Positions 12,301-23,202 of a stretch of 64,000 nucleotides of DNA are shown here, piece after piece. The position numbers were made by a program, and so were the translations under genes. The DNA is from Trematomus loennbergii (taxonomy: Eukaryota; Chordata; Actinopteri; Perciformes; Nototheniidae). Numbering within the stretch: position 1 is the stretch's first letter; each line of letters opens with the position of its first letter. Below the pieces are notes generated by a model that saw nothing but the letters and a program-made list of their open reading frames with translations, had not been told where the DNA came from and ran no database searches. Where the stretch lies: contig JAAOOA010000189.1 in assembly GCA_012861695.1 (NCBI GenBank), forward strand, positions 108,501-172,500, read 5' to 3'.

Positions 12301-15281
12301 AATGTGTCACGCTGCACGAATACGCAGGTGACATGAATTTCACCTCTTCACTTTCTTGGTGTCTCCAGGCACGGATCTGGGTCTTTGCATTGACTCTACA
12401 TGTAATCACACAAAGCTCTGTTATATCTGCTAATGCTAAACACAACCAGCTCACCAGGTTATCACTATCATTAATAAACATCTTTAAAATACATATCATA
12501 AACATGCCCAAGTAGTAAATAATGTTTTGGACGATATATTTAGTTTTTAGTGAGTATTTATCAATATCTTTGCCATTTAAAACCTTTTGATGCCACTGAT
12601 ACAATGATGCTATAAATGCATATTGAAATATCCTCAAATAATGTAGCTTGCTGAACTCTGCTGCCTTTGTTCTGTACTATACTGCACACATGATATTATT
12701 AAAGAACAGTTTAATATATTAGATATATAAAACTGGATCCTCTTCAGGTCAGGTTACAGCAGAAACTCTTACTTTGTGTCTGAGGGTCCAGGTTCATTAC
12801 TGAAGTTTAGAGGTTGATCTCTAGACCAGTCACTCTTCAGAGACAGACAGCTGGGGACTGGAGACTCTGCTCTCTGTCTGTGGAAACAACACATGTTTTA
12901 AACATCATTAGTTCATTCAGAGAGCACATTTTGACTTCTGTCTGTATGTAGATTATTTATTATCGCTGATGACGCCAGGGATCAAGAGTTTAAACGTTGT
13001 TACTGTACTGTTACTAAGTTTCTTTACTGCGATCATTAAATAACAGGTTAGGCTAGAAAAGGTATTTCCTGCTGAAAATGGTGAATGCTGAAAGCTGCGC
13101 AAATGTGTTGCTGAGCTTTGCTGAAAATCAGAGAAAGCTGAATATCTGAATAGCTGAATGGTGACTGTAGCTGTGTAGTGATCAGTGAAAGGAGAGGGTT
13201 TCATGTGAAAAGTTTTTGTCACATCCTCGCCCTCAACAGCCTTTTTTCAAATTCTATACTTAAATGTTTTTATTTTTCAACCTAAGAGATGTCTTCCTAC
13301 ATTTTCATCAACAAATGAGTGTAGAGTTTGGGACTTACGGCAGGTTTAACATTTCTTTTTTTAGGCGAATTTCAAGCTCTCCTCCACTCTGTTTTGAGAT
13401 CAAAGCACTCTAGACTTAACGAGCTGCACAATACACACTAATGTTAAAATACTGAAGAAGGCCTCTTTACCTTAAGATTCTAAATGAGTGCATTACAGAA
13501 ACAATGAAAATATGGTCGACAATACAAAATAAATGTAATATATCAAGCTCTGTAAGCAAAGCTACAAAAATAGCCACAAACCCAGATTTGATACCAGGTA
13601 ATATAGACGCAGGATTCAAGAAATGGACAAACAAGGGCTTAATATTTATAGCACAAGTTTTTAAGGGGCACATTTTTAAATCATTTGAACAACTCAAACA
13701 GGAATTTACTTTACCAAATAATGACTTTTATAAATATTTGCAACTGAGACACTACCTCCAGAAACATATTGAGTGGGAACAAATATGCAAGGAACCAAAG
13801 TTGAAGAATTGCTAATGACATTTACAGAGGAAGAGTAAAAAAAAAAGGGCTAATTTTGAAAAGACCTATAAAGCACTACAAGATGAATCCAATGACAATA
13901 ATATGGATGTTAAAGAAAAATGGGAACTGGAAGCAAATGTAATAATAACGGATGATGATTGGGAGGAGACTTTCAGGTCTGGACATAAATTAACTAACAG
14001 TCCAACGTGCAGGGAGTTTGATTGGAAGGTGAAGATGCGTTATTTTAACACCCCATCTATCACCTCAAAATATAATAAAACGTCTGATCTATGTTGGAGG
14101 AATTGTGGGAAGGTTGGGGGAAATCATCACAATTGTGAGGTTGAAACCACACCCCCAACATCAGGCAATGGAGAGACAGAGTAAAAAGCTCTTTATTGTT
14201 GAAAAAACTACAGCAAGACTACGACTGAAACTAGAAACATTTGAGAGAAGATGGAAACCGATAACACAAGTGATATCTGAGTTCTAAACACCTCCTTTTT
14301 ATATTTCTTTTATTTACATATTATTTTTGGTTGGTTATTATTTTCTTTTATATTAAATGTTTAACTAGCACCTGTTCCGGATTTGTAAGCATACCTGTCT
14401 GTAACGACTACCCAGGGAAAGGTCAGAGAGTTTTAACCTGTTAAGCACCAAGCCTGTTTTTCATGTTTCAGGCTCGAAAATGACATGCCCAGAACAAATG
14501 ACTACAACTTAACTTCTAAAAGGGTTATATGAATAATTTCTTTTATCAAACCAAGGTTACATCTGTGAGTTGGATGTAGAAGTGTCAGAATCAATATAGA
14601 TATTTTTTTATTTTAAAGAAAATTCAGATTTTACATAGTAAAAAACTGTAAATTATAGTGTCCGTCCAAATATTTTTTTACTTATATTGAAAACTACCCT
14701 TGGATGATGGGTTAGTAGACTAAAAGCTTTAGGAATCCAAAGTACAACATATAATAAGTACCCTGTATCAAGATTGATGCAAAACAAGTGACATTTGACC
14801 TTTTTAGAGAGGTTTAGCCAAAACCACTCCACCTCTGAGGTGATTTGGGTGAAAATGTTTTTTTTTTCCATATCTCTGGCGCCCCTTGGTCGATTTTGAT
14901 GGTTGACACCTCTTTCTGACTGTGTTTTTAGTGAATATTTATCAATATCTTTGCCATTTAAAACCTTTTGATGCCACTGATACAATGATGCTATAAATGC
15001 ATATTGAAATACCCTCAAATAATGTTAGCTTGCTGTACTCTGCTGCCTTTGTTCTGTGCTATACTGCACACATGATATTATTAAAGAACAGTTTAATATA
15101 TTAGATTATATAAAAACTGGATCCTCTTCAGGTCAGGTTACAGCAGAAACTCTTACTTTGTGTCTGAGGGTCCAGGTTCATTACTGAAGTTTGGAGGTTG
15201 ATCATTAGACCAGTCACTCTTCAGAGACAGACAGCTGGAGACTGAAGATGTGTCCTCTTCCTCATCTTTAAAATCACTCAT
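3223..15281 (-). CDS. NLRC3-like protein (RING, FISNA-NACHT, LRR), 3' end not in view
   Basis: The gene reads right to left. First coding exon 15157-15281 starts at an ATG and encodes an acidic, Ser-rich N-terminus. Exon 12773-12877 is a related 35-residue repeat. Exon 11968-12206 encodes a RING finger. Exon 9920-11771 encodes FISNA-NACHT. LRR exons are 8948-9118, 8381-8551, 4170-4340 and 3223-3393, each exactly 171 bp. All junctions have GT/AG sites and compatible phases (2, 2, 1, then LRR exons of 57 codons). Proteins of this fish-expanded family are cytosolic immune sensors or regulators; the ligand cannot be inferred. No B30.2/SPRY exon is seen, so the 3' end probably lies left of 3223 or is lost. 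Introns hold a LINE fragment and a 3.2-kb TIR element. The NACHT exon is frameshifted at many points, so this is either a recent pseudogene or an intact gene with consensus errors. Confidence 0.8.
4170..4340 (-). CDS. NLR LRR exon (third of four)
   Basis: A 171-bp exon encoding 57 residues with the LRR pattern [21 protein letters not shown], open throughout. The exon plus its upstream intron is a duplicate unit of about 950 bp relative to 3223-4169. The 3.2-kb TIR insertion at 4692-7933 interrupts only this copy of the intron. Confidence 0.8.
6867..6943. repeat. 14-bp tandem repeat (gttagcagctagcg)
   Basis: About five and a half near-perfect 14-bp units lie inside the 3.2-kb TIR element. Each unit holds the palindromic core agctagc-like sequence. 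Confidence 0.85.
7057..7229. repeat. TA/TATACA-rich palindromic low-complexity block
   Basis: Nearly pure alternating pyrimidine-purine sequence (tatata, tacata) that is largely self-complementary. It creates Tyr/Ile-rich spurious ORFs on both strands. It would be able to extrude cruciforms. Confidence 0.85.
8381..8551 (-). CDS. NLR LRR exon (second of four)
   Basis: A 171-bp exon encoding 57 residues ([17 protein letters not shown] followed by [16 protein letters not shown]). Acceptor ttattcag and donor gtcagt are on the minus strand, and the frame is open. It closely matches the exons at 4170 and 3223, so all three came from recent tandem duplication. Confidence 0.8.
8948..9118 (-). CDS. 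NLR LRR exon (first after NACHT)
   Basis: A 171-bp exon on the minus strand with acceptor attatag and donor gtcagt. Its reading frame is LRR-like ([20 protein letters not shown], then [10 protein letters not shown]). It is more diverged than the other three exons, and its tail suggests indels relative to the consensus repeat. Confidence 0.65.
9920..11771 (-). pseudogene. FISNA-NACHT exon of the NLRC3-like gene, frameshifted
   Basis: On the minus strand the exon follows acceptor ccagcag and reads FISNA ([20 protein letters not shown]), then NACHT with Walker A GVAGVGKT and Walker [10 protein letters not shown], then the winged-helix region. The first 345 codons are open. At about 10735 a lost base makes a stop. 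From there to the donor at 9919 family-typical protein remains recognisable only by hopping frames, with roughly nine further breaks, nearly all explained by 1-2 missing bases. The exon ends in the usual sequence with conserved phase. NACHT ATPases of this type bind ATP and oligomerise. Whether the breaks are real or consensus errors cannot be settled from one sequence. Confidence 0.75.
11968..12206 (-). CDS. RING-finger exon of the NLRC3-like gene
   Basis: This intact 239-bp exon encodes a C3HC4-type RING. Zinc ligands are visible as CALC, then CGHWFCRQC, then CPQCG. It enters in phase 2 and leaves in phase 1, matching its neighbours, with consensus acceptor ctccacag and donor gtaaga. Zinc fingers between the N-terminal exons and NACHT occur in fish NLRC3-like genes. 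A RING would suggest ubiquitin-ligase activity, an inference not shown by sequence. It lies 196 bp upstream of the NACHT exon. Confidence 0.75.
12773..12877 (-). CDS. NLR N-terminal repeat exon
   Basis: A 105-bp exon (phase 2 to 2) encoding [24 protein letters not shown] sequence, paralogous to the first coding exon at 15157-15281. Donor gtaaga follows GPSDTK in both. About 360 bp of shared flanking sequence (12.53-12.88 kb versus 14.92-15.29 kb) shows that exon and intron were duplicated together. Confidence 0.65.
13467..14287 (+). pseudogene. LINE-1-like (L1/Tx1 clade) reverse-transcriptase 3' fragment
   Basis: Two overlapping frames carry the C-terminal part of a LINE ORF2. The first has [20 protein letters not shown] followed by [11 protein letters not shown]. 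The second has MRYFNTPSI and LCWRNCG before FERRWKPI near the stop. This matches the region after the reverse-transcriptase palm in fish L1-like elements. Nothing upstream contains the catalytic domain. The frame shifts at least twice and the copy is 5'-truncated, as is typical for LINEs. It sits between the two duplicated NLR N-terminal exons. A conserved noncoding stretch follows to 14.92 kb. Confidence 0.7.
15157..15281 (-). CDS. First coding exon of the NLRC3-like gene
   Basis: A 125-bp coding segment starts at an ATG ([13 protein letters not shown]) and ends in phase 2 at donor gtaaga. The acidic, Ser-rich N-terminus with SLKSDWS is characteristic of fish NLRC3-like proteins. A (CA)n tract lies just upstream of the exon in transcript direction (15.33-15.41 kb). 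Confidence 0.7.
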
Positions 15282-15323
15282 CTTCTCCAGTCTGAGAGAT
15301 AAACCAGTGACACTGGACACACA

Positions 15324-15324
<1 letters not shown>

Positions 15325-15408
<84 letters not shown>
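15325..15408. repeat. (CA)n microsatellite
   Basis: An almost pure dinucleotide tract of about 84 bp next to the first NLR coding exon. Confidence 0.95.
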
Positions 15409-15410
<2 letters not shown>

Positions 15411-15987
15411 TAATCTAAACCATCATAATAATAAACGTGGTTAAAATACATCAAATCAGGCAGACTTCAGACAGGCCGCTCCCCATTTTGACTGCGCTGG
15501 GCTGTCGCATGTTATGTTGCTTTGATGAATCAGAAACAGGAAATAATAAAAGTTTACACCACTTGTAGAAGTCTCTTTGGACTCTAGGACGCTGAGGTTC
15601 TGAAATCCAGTAAACAGAGTATAATGTGTTAGAAAGCAGATCCTGGTGTTAACACTCACCCTGTTGTCCTCCTGCTCCGTCCAGGTGTAAAATGGCGTCT
15701 GGCAATCTGACTTCTTATTTGGACTTTAACACCCTGACCTGTCTGCAGCTCCTCCTCTTGACTCATAACCAGCCTTATCAGCTGAACCAGTTCACACACA
15801 GGGACTTTGTTCAGTGAGATAGAAATAGAGCTAAACACAAGCTCAACAAAGTTATTGAAATGACGTATTAAAACCACAGTGTGAAAATAACCCAGTAAAC
15901 ATCCTACATTCAAAACCTTACTTTAGTTAAAGTGTGTAGATATTTAAGTACTCTAGTGTTAACGGTGCATAAGATTGTTCCCTGTTA

Positions 15988-16008
15988 TATATATATATAT
16001 ATATATAT
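15988..16008. repeat. (TA)n microsatellite
   Basis: A short pure TA tract. The region 15.41-17.55 kb around it has no gene or mobile element I can support. It is AT-rich, with short ORFs only and TAGC-rich patches near 16.88 kb. Confidence 0.85.
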
Positions 16009-17526
16009 TTGTTTCTGGATTAATAACCCTGCTGCATTGATTGCATATATTACTGTATTTTCCCAGAATACAGAATGTGCCTCTGCATGTTGAGGTTACA
16101 ACCACATTAACATTTACTCTTCACAATTAACTTAAGACAAACACAACTGAGTTAAAATTATAGTTAGTGTTGGGGAAATATTTTTCCAAGGCCCATAGCT
16201 TTGACCCAGTGTATCAGTTCATACTGTCCTGACTGAGCGCAGGCACCTGTAACCTTGGCTGCTGTGCTCTCAGTGTTTTGTCTCCCTGTTCCTGCCTGTT
16301 GGCGTCAGCTGATAGAGGTGTTATGATTCTATCTTGTTATCCTCAATGTTGATTATTCTCTCTGAACTAGCTAAATACACGGGTCTGGGGTAGAGTTCTT
16401 CAGAATTGATTGTAGCGTCTCAACCGTGTGGTCAAACCGTGGCCCGTGACATGTCTTGTGAATTCTCCGGCCGAAACTCCAAATAGACCGTCAGTGTTTG
16501 CCATCAAAGCTCCAGCTCTCCTCGTGTCTCCTTTGAGTCCTGACTCCTCCATTGCTACAGACGTTTCCCCGACAGTTAGATCAAGAGGGTAATAGACCTT
16601 TTTTTAATTGATTTCTAATCATTTCAACCCACCATTGAGCGCTGTTAAAAGCAACAAATGAAACATCAGATACAAAGAGAACCATTGATGTCTGAGCTGG
16701 ACTGATCCTTTTTTGAAGGCTTAATATTTCTCAAATATACTGAATACACAGAAACAAAAAAGGCTTAATTTAATCAAATTTTTGGATGTCTAAATGTCCT
16801 CCAATTCTGGAATGATCCAAATAAAAAGTGAGTCAAGCTCCAGCAAGAGGAAAATATTGAAATGTTATCAGATTCACCAGCTAGCTAGCAGTTAGCATGA
16901 ATTAGCATTGCTAGTGTAACCCTTTATGTAGCCTTACCCTGCTGTAGGCGATCTGTAATGCTAATGATGGAACAGTACTTGAGTAAATGTACTTTACTTC
17001 CCACCTCTGCTATAATATATATTGATATATATATACTATATTATAACACAACCAAGTCTCAACTATGTCTTATACCCCACAATATATAATAATTTACAAT
17101 ATTTACGTAAACTTGTCTAAATACTCTTCCATAATTTGGATTTTTATTCTATATTTATCTTATTTTATTTTACTTCACCTGCGTTTTTCTCCGTCCGGTT
17201 GCAATAACTGATTTCCTCCTCGTGGATCTAATGAAGGTGCATCTTGATGTAATCCAACGTAAAGGTTACAAATAAATAAATAAATACAAAACAATAAGAA
17301 ATGATTAATAAATGAAATAAAAACAGGGTTTATTTAATTCACCTGACAGATAATTACAAAACCATCAAACTTCTGTTTTCCCTTCTGTCTGAACTTTAAA
17401 TGTGCTTTGCAGAATGAAATGACTGCTAACAGATATCTTATTATTATAACTTATTTTCTCTTAGCTTACAATATAACATGTTTGTTCTTCCTTATTGGAC
17501 AAAACAGAAAACACACATTTTAAAAG

Positions 17527-17655
17527 GTCCCCTATTATGCAAAATCCACTTCTTCATGTCTCTTCTACATCACCATGTGTCCCGTCTTCTTCATGTCTCT
17601 TCTACATCAACATGTGTCCCCTCTTCTTCATGTCTCTTCTTCATCAACATGTGTC
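17527..17655. repeat. MITE end with 30-bp-type tandem repeat
   Basis: The sequence ggtcccctattatgcaaaat is a terminal motif shared with the copy ending near 34.11 kb, where the mirror-image gcatgataggtcccctt occurs. It is followed by three imperfect copies of cttcatgtctcttctacatc-acatgtgtccc. Confidence 0.6.
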
Positions 17656-17891
17656 CCCTCTGTGTAAAGAGATTCTAACAATGTTTTGTCTTGTGTAACC
17701 ATTAGCCAATCACCAACCAAGGTAAGTATATAAATGGTTGTTAACGATTATAGACAACATGAGACAGTTTTAAATTAATTTAAGACAAATTAATACGGTG
17801 TTTGATAGTTGCAAACGTGTTACAACCGCCAGAAACATTTCCATTAGGAGAAACCCGCTGCAGCTTGCAAACGCTGCAAATATATAAACAC

Positions 17892-18687
17892 TAGTGATGT
17901 GTCGGTCGCGAACGAGCCGGCTCAAAGAGCCGGCTCTTTTAAGTGAACGACGGGAGCCGGCTCGCGCCCGCGAACGAGCCGTTTTTTGTTATTTTTTGTT
18001 AAGTAATACAAGACAGAATGATATGATGATCTCCGCGCTACAGCTGCTCCGTGCATGCATGCAGTGACATGTAATATCCAAGGATTAGAGACGGTTGGAT
18101 GCTGCTGTACTGAGCATTGCAATATATTTATTTTCACTATGTTATTTATTTATGATTAACCTTGGGCTCAGCAAAGATTTGATGTCAGCTGTTGCTGTCT
18201 TTTTTTCTATAGTTAATACTGAAATAGAGCCCTGCTGTTTTGTCAGGGCCTTTTCTTTAAATATAATTTTAAAATGTCGATACAGTAGCCCCTTTTTTTA
18301 AATGTCTATGCTTAAGTTTTTATAGGTGTTGCTATCTGCTTTGTGTAGCGTGGTTCTACAAGCAAGTCAGTGCATTCATTGGGTGGTATCAGAGAGATAC
18401 AAGGGTCTGTCAATGCAATGAAAACAATTGGCCACAGCAAATAATTGATATTAAACATGTAATTTTTACTTTTGAATACTTCAGTACAAAGGATGTATTG
18501 AATAATTTAAGTGATATGTGTACACATATAAATCACTAGTCAAAACAGGACTACATTTGATTGAATTATAAAAGGTATAATATGTGGTAAACTGAAGAGC
18601 CGTTTGGGAGCCGAAAGAGCCGGCTCTTCTTGGTGAGCCGAGCCAAATGATCCGGCTCACCAAGAAGAGCCGGAATTCCCATCACTA
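17892..18687. mobile_element. 796-bp nonautonomous hAT element
   Basis: Termini TAGTGATGTG and CATCACTA are flanked on both sides by the perfect 8-bp target duplication ATAAACAC. Near both ends are palindromic gagccggctc blocks. The interior has no transposase. A second, truncated copy of the interior lies at 63.12-63.55 kb. Perfect 8-bp duplications and short inverted ends are hallmarks of hAT elements. Confidence 0.85.
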
Positions 18688-18707
18688 ATAAACACAAATG
18701 TTCCAAA

Positions 18708-19125
18708 ACACAGGGGACACTAAAAAGTGACGCACACAGCTGGGAGACCAGGGGACACTAAAAGGTGACGCACACAGCTGGGAGACCAGGGGACACTAAA
18801 GAGTGACGCACACAGCTGGGAGACCAGAGGACACTAAAAGGTGACGCACACAGCTGGGAGACCAGGGGACACTAAAAAGTGACGCACACAGCTGGGAGAC
18901 CAGGGGACACTAAAGAGTGACGCACACAGCTGGGAGACCAGGGGACACTAAAAGGTGACGCACACAGCTGGGAGACCAGGGGACACTAAAGAGTGACGCA
19001 CACAGCTGGGAGACCAGGGGACACTAAAAAGTGACGCACACATCTGGGAGACCAGGGGACACTAAAGAGTGACGCACACAGCTGGGAGACCAGGGGACAC
19101 TAAAGAGTGACGCACACAGCTGGGA
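18708..19125. repeat. 38-bp minisatellite beside the Harbinger transposase
   Basis: About eleven copies of a 38-bp unit (ggggacactaaa-agtgacgcacacagctgggagacca) differ mainly at aaa/gag/agg positions. The last copy runs straight into the sequence upstream of the transposase ORF. Confidence 0.9.
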
Positions 19126-19222
19126 CGGAGCGCTTGGTGACGTTCAGGATTATAAAGCTGAACAACTGTCTCTGTGTCAGAGTGAGTCGTCTCGCAATCA
19201 GCAGTGGATCAAAGATTTCCGA

Positions 19223-20173
19223 ATGTCCAAGTGCTCTTTTCAACTGCTCTGTATGCGCCTGGAAGCAACGTTGGGGAGACGCGACACCAACTACCGGGAG
19301 TGTGTACCCGTGCCTAAAAAAATCGCCATAGCACTGTGGAAACTTGCGACCAACTCTGAGTACAGGACCATCTCTCATTTGTTTGGAGTCGGCAGATCTA
19401 CGGTGTGTTGCTGTGTGCAGGAGTTCTGTTCCGCTGTTGTGACGCTACTCCTTCCTGAGTTCATGCCATGGCCGAACTCTGAGAAGTTAGAGGAGATGGC
19501 GTTATATTTTGAGGGCAAATGGGGTGTGCCACAGTGTGTAGGTGCAGTAGATGGATCACACATCCCTATTCTGAGACCAGAGGAATACCACAACGAGTAT
19601 TTCAACCGCAAAGGCTGGCACTCGGTCATCCTGCAGGGTGTTGTGGATGGTAAGGGCCTCTTTTGGAGTGTTTTTGTTGGCTTACCAGGGAGCATGCATG
19701 ATAGCAGAGTGTTCAGCTTGTCATCACTGGTTAGTTGTGTAGATAGAGGTGGTCTACTTCCTCATGTAACAAAGAATATTGGTGGACATGATGTGGGTTA
19801 CTATATCCTTGGTGACTCAGCCTACCCCCTGCAAAGATGGCTGATGAAACCTTTCCAAGGAAGGCTCACACCCCAGCAACATGTGTACAACCGCAAAACA
19901 AGCCGAGCACGAGTGGTGGTGGAGAACGCTTTTGGCAGACTGAAGGGCAGATGGCGGTGCTTGATGAAGCGAAACGACTGCAACATGGACAACATCAAAA
20001 TCCAGGTGGCAGCATGTTGCGTATTGCATAACCTATGTGAGCGTCGTGGTGATGAGTACAGGGAGGAATGGACTGCCTTACCGGCGACTCAGCTTGATGG
20101 GCCAGCGCCAGACATTGTTGAGGCTGGGGGGCAAGACACGCGCACAGCTCTTATGACGCATCTGAACATGTAA
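19223..20173 (+). CDS. PIF/Harbinger DDE transposase (HARBI1-like), intact
   Basis: The 316-residue ORF has no frameshift. DDE_Tnp_4 catalytic regions are in order: CVGAVDGSHIPI (first Asp, about residue 109), YILGDSAYPL (second Asp, about residue 192) and VVENAFGRLKGRWRCL (Glu, about residue 232). An N-terminal helix-turn-helix-like region (ISHLFGVGRSTVCCCVQEF) precedes them. The same frame stays open upstream through WIKDFR with no earlier ATG before the minisatellite, so a short upstream exon is possible. An AATAAA lies four bases after the stop region. Harbinger transposases cut and paste with a Myb-like partner; a suitable partner gene lies convergently at 23.4-25.0 kb. Intactness suggests recent activity or selection. 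Confidence 0.9.
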   Translation: MSKCSFQLLCMRLEATLGRRDTNYRECVPVPKKIAIALWKLATNSEYRTISHLFGVGRSTVCCCVQEFCSAVVTLLLPEFMPWPNSEKLEEMALYFEGKWGVPQCVGAVDGSHIPILRPEEYHNEYFNRKGWHSVILQGVVDGKGLFWSVFVGLPGSMHDSRVFSLSSLVSCVDRGGLLPHVTKNIGGHDVGYYILGDSAYPLQRWLMKPFQGRLTPQQHVYNRKTSRARVVVENAFGRLKGRWRCLMKRNDCNMDNIKIQVAACCVLHNLCERRGDEYREEWTALPATQLDGPAPDIVEAGGQDTRTALMTHLNM

Positions 20174-20850
20174 ATTGACAATAAAGCTGATCTTTTGTAC
20201 TTTTGGTTCTCTCTTTTATTTACCCCAGTCAACAGACAACATTACAATAGTGCATACACACCTTTGTGCAAAGATAAAATGTCAGTATCAAAACAGTACT
20301 CATACTGTATATTTGTATATTAATGAGTATATTATTATGTTGAATGTGTGTTAAAGACAATGGGATGAGGTTGAAGGCTCTTAAAAAAGCTTTTGGATAC
20401 CATCTTTACTGTGATAAATACATACATGTTAAGCATACACACCTGAAGAACTACGTACGTGCAGCAGATCATCTTCACTGTGTGTTGTCGCCCAGGACCG
20501 CACCATACAGGTGAAATACTGAGTAGAAATACTGTCAGCAGAACAATGCACTTCATCAGTCATGACTTTTCAATATTTATAATAGTTTTTAAGTACTTTA
20601 AAATAGCTAAGTAATACTGAGCAATGATGACAACCATTCATATTTTTTTGTTTATTACAAATTAAAGTAAAATATACACAAGTGTCTTGATTAAATGATT
20701 GTAGAATAAGGATTTTGGACGTGTGCCCTGCAGCCATGAATTGCATTAAAAGCAGCAAGAAACTTTGAATTGATTTCATTTTATAGACATTTATATCTGA
20801 GTAGGCAATATCAATATAATCAATTACTGTAGTACATGTCATTCATGTAA

Positions 20851-20991
20851 GGGATAATGTGCAGCGACGCGGTCATTATGGGTAAAAGAACACCGACAGG
20901 CAGATCAGGAGCCCGACGCGAAGCGGAGGGATCTAGATCGGCATGAAGGTGTTCTTTTACCCATAATTACCAAGTCGCTGCACATTATCCC
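20851..20991. repeat. Long inverted repeat (44-bp arms)
   Basis: The arm beginning GGGATAATGTGCAGCGAC and the opposing arm ending GTCGCTGCACATTATCCC are almost perfectly complementary over about 44 bp, around a 53-bp spacer. It lies at the 3' side of the Crypton remnant and may be part of that element's terminal structure. Confidence 0.8.
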
Positions 20992-21225
20992 GCTTATTAC
21001 ATGGCCACATTCTCAACAAAGTAACGATATGACTCCCAATATTAATTGAAATGCTTTTATTGTTTTAGAAAATGTTTTTAATGATTAAAAACATAGTTGT
21101 AACTGATTTAAAATGACATTCATCCGCTACGAAAAATAGTCCGTTGTTGATGTTTGAACTAGGCTGTTGCAACGGCAGGAACTGCTTCGATAGCAACTAA
21201 CTCTGTGCATGTTAGCATTTGAGCC

Positions 21226-21989
21226 TTAGCTGTAATTAACATTAACCTGAACGTTTCCATTAATAGTACAATGTGACATGGTGAATGGGAAATCTTTAGG
21301 GATATTGAGATCAACGTTTCTGTCCTCGATCCTCTCTCCTTGCGGGGGTTTCGCAGATGACACATCTGAAAGCACAATTCCCAACATGTAAAAAAACGGG
21401 AAACAATATTGCCACAGTTGTATCGCTACCGCTAATGTGTGTGTAAGGACAGACAACATGGAAAGGCACTGACCCAATGTGGTGCTATTTCCTGGGTTGG
21501 AGGACAGGATGTTGCTCCATTTCTCCCTTTCGGTTATTGTTGGAGCCCAGTAACTCTTCAGGCTGCTCTCGCACCTGTGCCCAGTCACAGACATGATCTC
21601 TTTTGATCCAAGACCAGCCTGAGAGAGCAGTTGTACAGCCGTGCTTCTCAAGCTATGGTTTGTGTAGCGCTTTGAAAGCTGGGCTGCCTGGCTTATTGTG
21701 GGTAGCATTTGCCCAAGGAAATTATGTCCCATGGTCTCACGTGAATACCACACTGATTCACCGTTGAGAAGCTGTTGGTCCTTTTTTAGTGGGTGAAGGT
21801 AGAAGACTTTGGCGTCAGATGGGCACAGGGAAACATACTTTTTGAAGCTGGCAACGGGGCAATTTCTCCGCTGTTTTCTTGTCCCTCTTGTCTTTTTCTT
21901 TTCTTCACTGGGGACTCATCAGCCACTAACCATTCCTCCAAATTACTGTGCTCTCCAAATATATTAAAATTAATGTTAAAATCCTCCAT
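21226..21989 (-). pseudogene. Crypton-type tyrosine recombinase, internally deleted
   Basis: On the minus strand a short N-terminal ORF starts at 21989 (MEDFNINFNIFGEH) and contains a basic patch KKRKRQ. It is joined near 21850, out of frame, to the C-terminal part of a DUF3504/Crypton tyrosine recombinase. That part has [19 protein letters not shown] with the H-x-x-R core, then VTGHR and SYWAP with the presumed nucleophile Tyr. Most of the central and DNA-binding part is missing. Cryptons move through a tyrosine recombinase instead of a DDE enzyme. The copy cannot be autonomous. It lies between the Harbinger transposase and the Myb-like gene. Confidence 0.75.
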
Positions 21990-23106
21990 GTTGCTATCAC
22001 ACGACAGCGGAAAACTAAAGACAAGCAGACAGTTTGCTTGCTTTTCAAACTGTTAATTTGAAAAACAGTTAAATGACCGAACTTCTTTCTGAGCGTCTCT
22101 TGTCTTGTCAGTTCGAAAAGCAAACTGCATGCAGTTTGCTTTTCAACCAAACTGTATACAGTTCAATCGACCGGACTTCTTTCTGCAGATTTGAGCGTCC
22201 TTAACAACGGTCATAAATCCTTGACAGCGGTCTGTCTGTTCTGGATTAACAACGTGTCACGTGTTCTGAATTGACCAATCAGAATCGAGTATTCAACTAA
22301 ACCATGTAATAATTGTGATATAAAGTCTATGCCTAGGTGGTGCATATTCTGGAAATCAATTGAGAAACAAAAAAAAACAAAATCTCAAATTAAGTTTAAA
22401 TGACTTCTGATTTGTCTGACCATAGGAAAGAGTTAGATAAGAAATAATACCACTAACATGTCTGTAGTATTGCACAGTAAATAGGCTCACCAGTTAACAC
22501 CTTTATTATATATCCTCCTGAGAGGAACTCAGTTCACGAACTCCTATGTTCCCTACTATAATTAATTAAAATATTGAACTCACAACACTGTTAATTACAA
22601 ACTTAACCATTTATTTAAATAGTGTTTGTGTTGATGGACGCCATTTTGAAATACAATGGAATGATCTTTTTCAAAGCCACATGTATGGGGTGGGACACTA
22701 TAAATAAAGCTTCGCCAGTTTCATGGTGTCATGATGGTATCAGAATAATCACTTACATGTGATGTATAGGATGCTACACAGGTCACCATAAAGATAAAGT
22801 GTCAGGAGAAATAAGCAAGACACGCAAGACATCGCCATGTAGGTTCTCTTTTATTTATCAGCAGCAGATCAATAAGTGTCAGTAGTATCAAAACAATATA
22901 ATAACAGTGGCAATATATATATATATATAAAATAACAATAATAGGCTCAGCAGCAGACACACCTTAGTGCAAAGTTAGGTGTCACTATTAATAACAGTGG
23001 CATATATATATGTATTTTCATACAAAATTGACTGTCCCAGATGTGGGGATAGACTCAGCAGCAGACACATCTTTGTGCAAAGTTAGGTGTCAGTATTAAT
23101 AACAGT

Positions 23107-23110
<4 letters not shown>

Positions 23111-23165
<55 letters not shown>
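23111..23165. repeat. (TA)n microsatellite
   Basis: A pure TA tract of about 55 bp. Smaller TA tracts occur at 22.91 and 23.00 kb within two imperfect copies of a short duplicated segment (gcagcagacac-tgtgcaaagttaggtgtca). Confidence 0.95.
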
Positions 23166-23167
<2 letters not shown>

Positions 23168-23202
23168 CAATAATACAAAATGTACTGTCCCAGATGTAGG
23201 CA

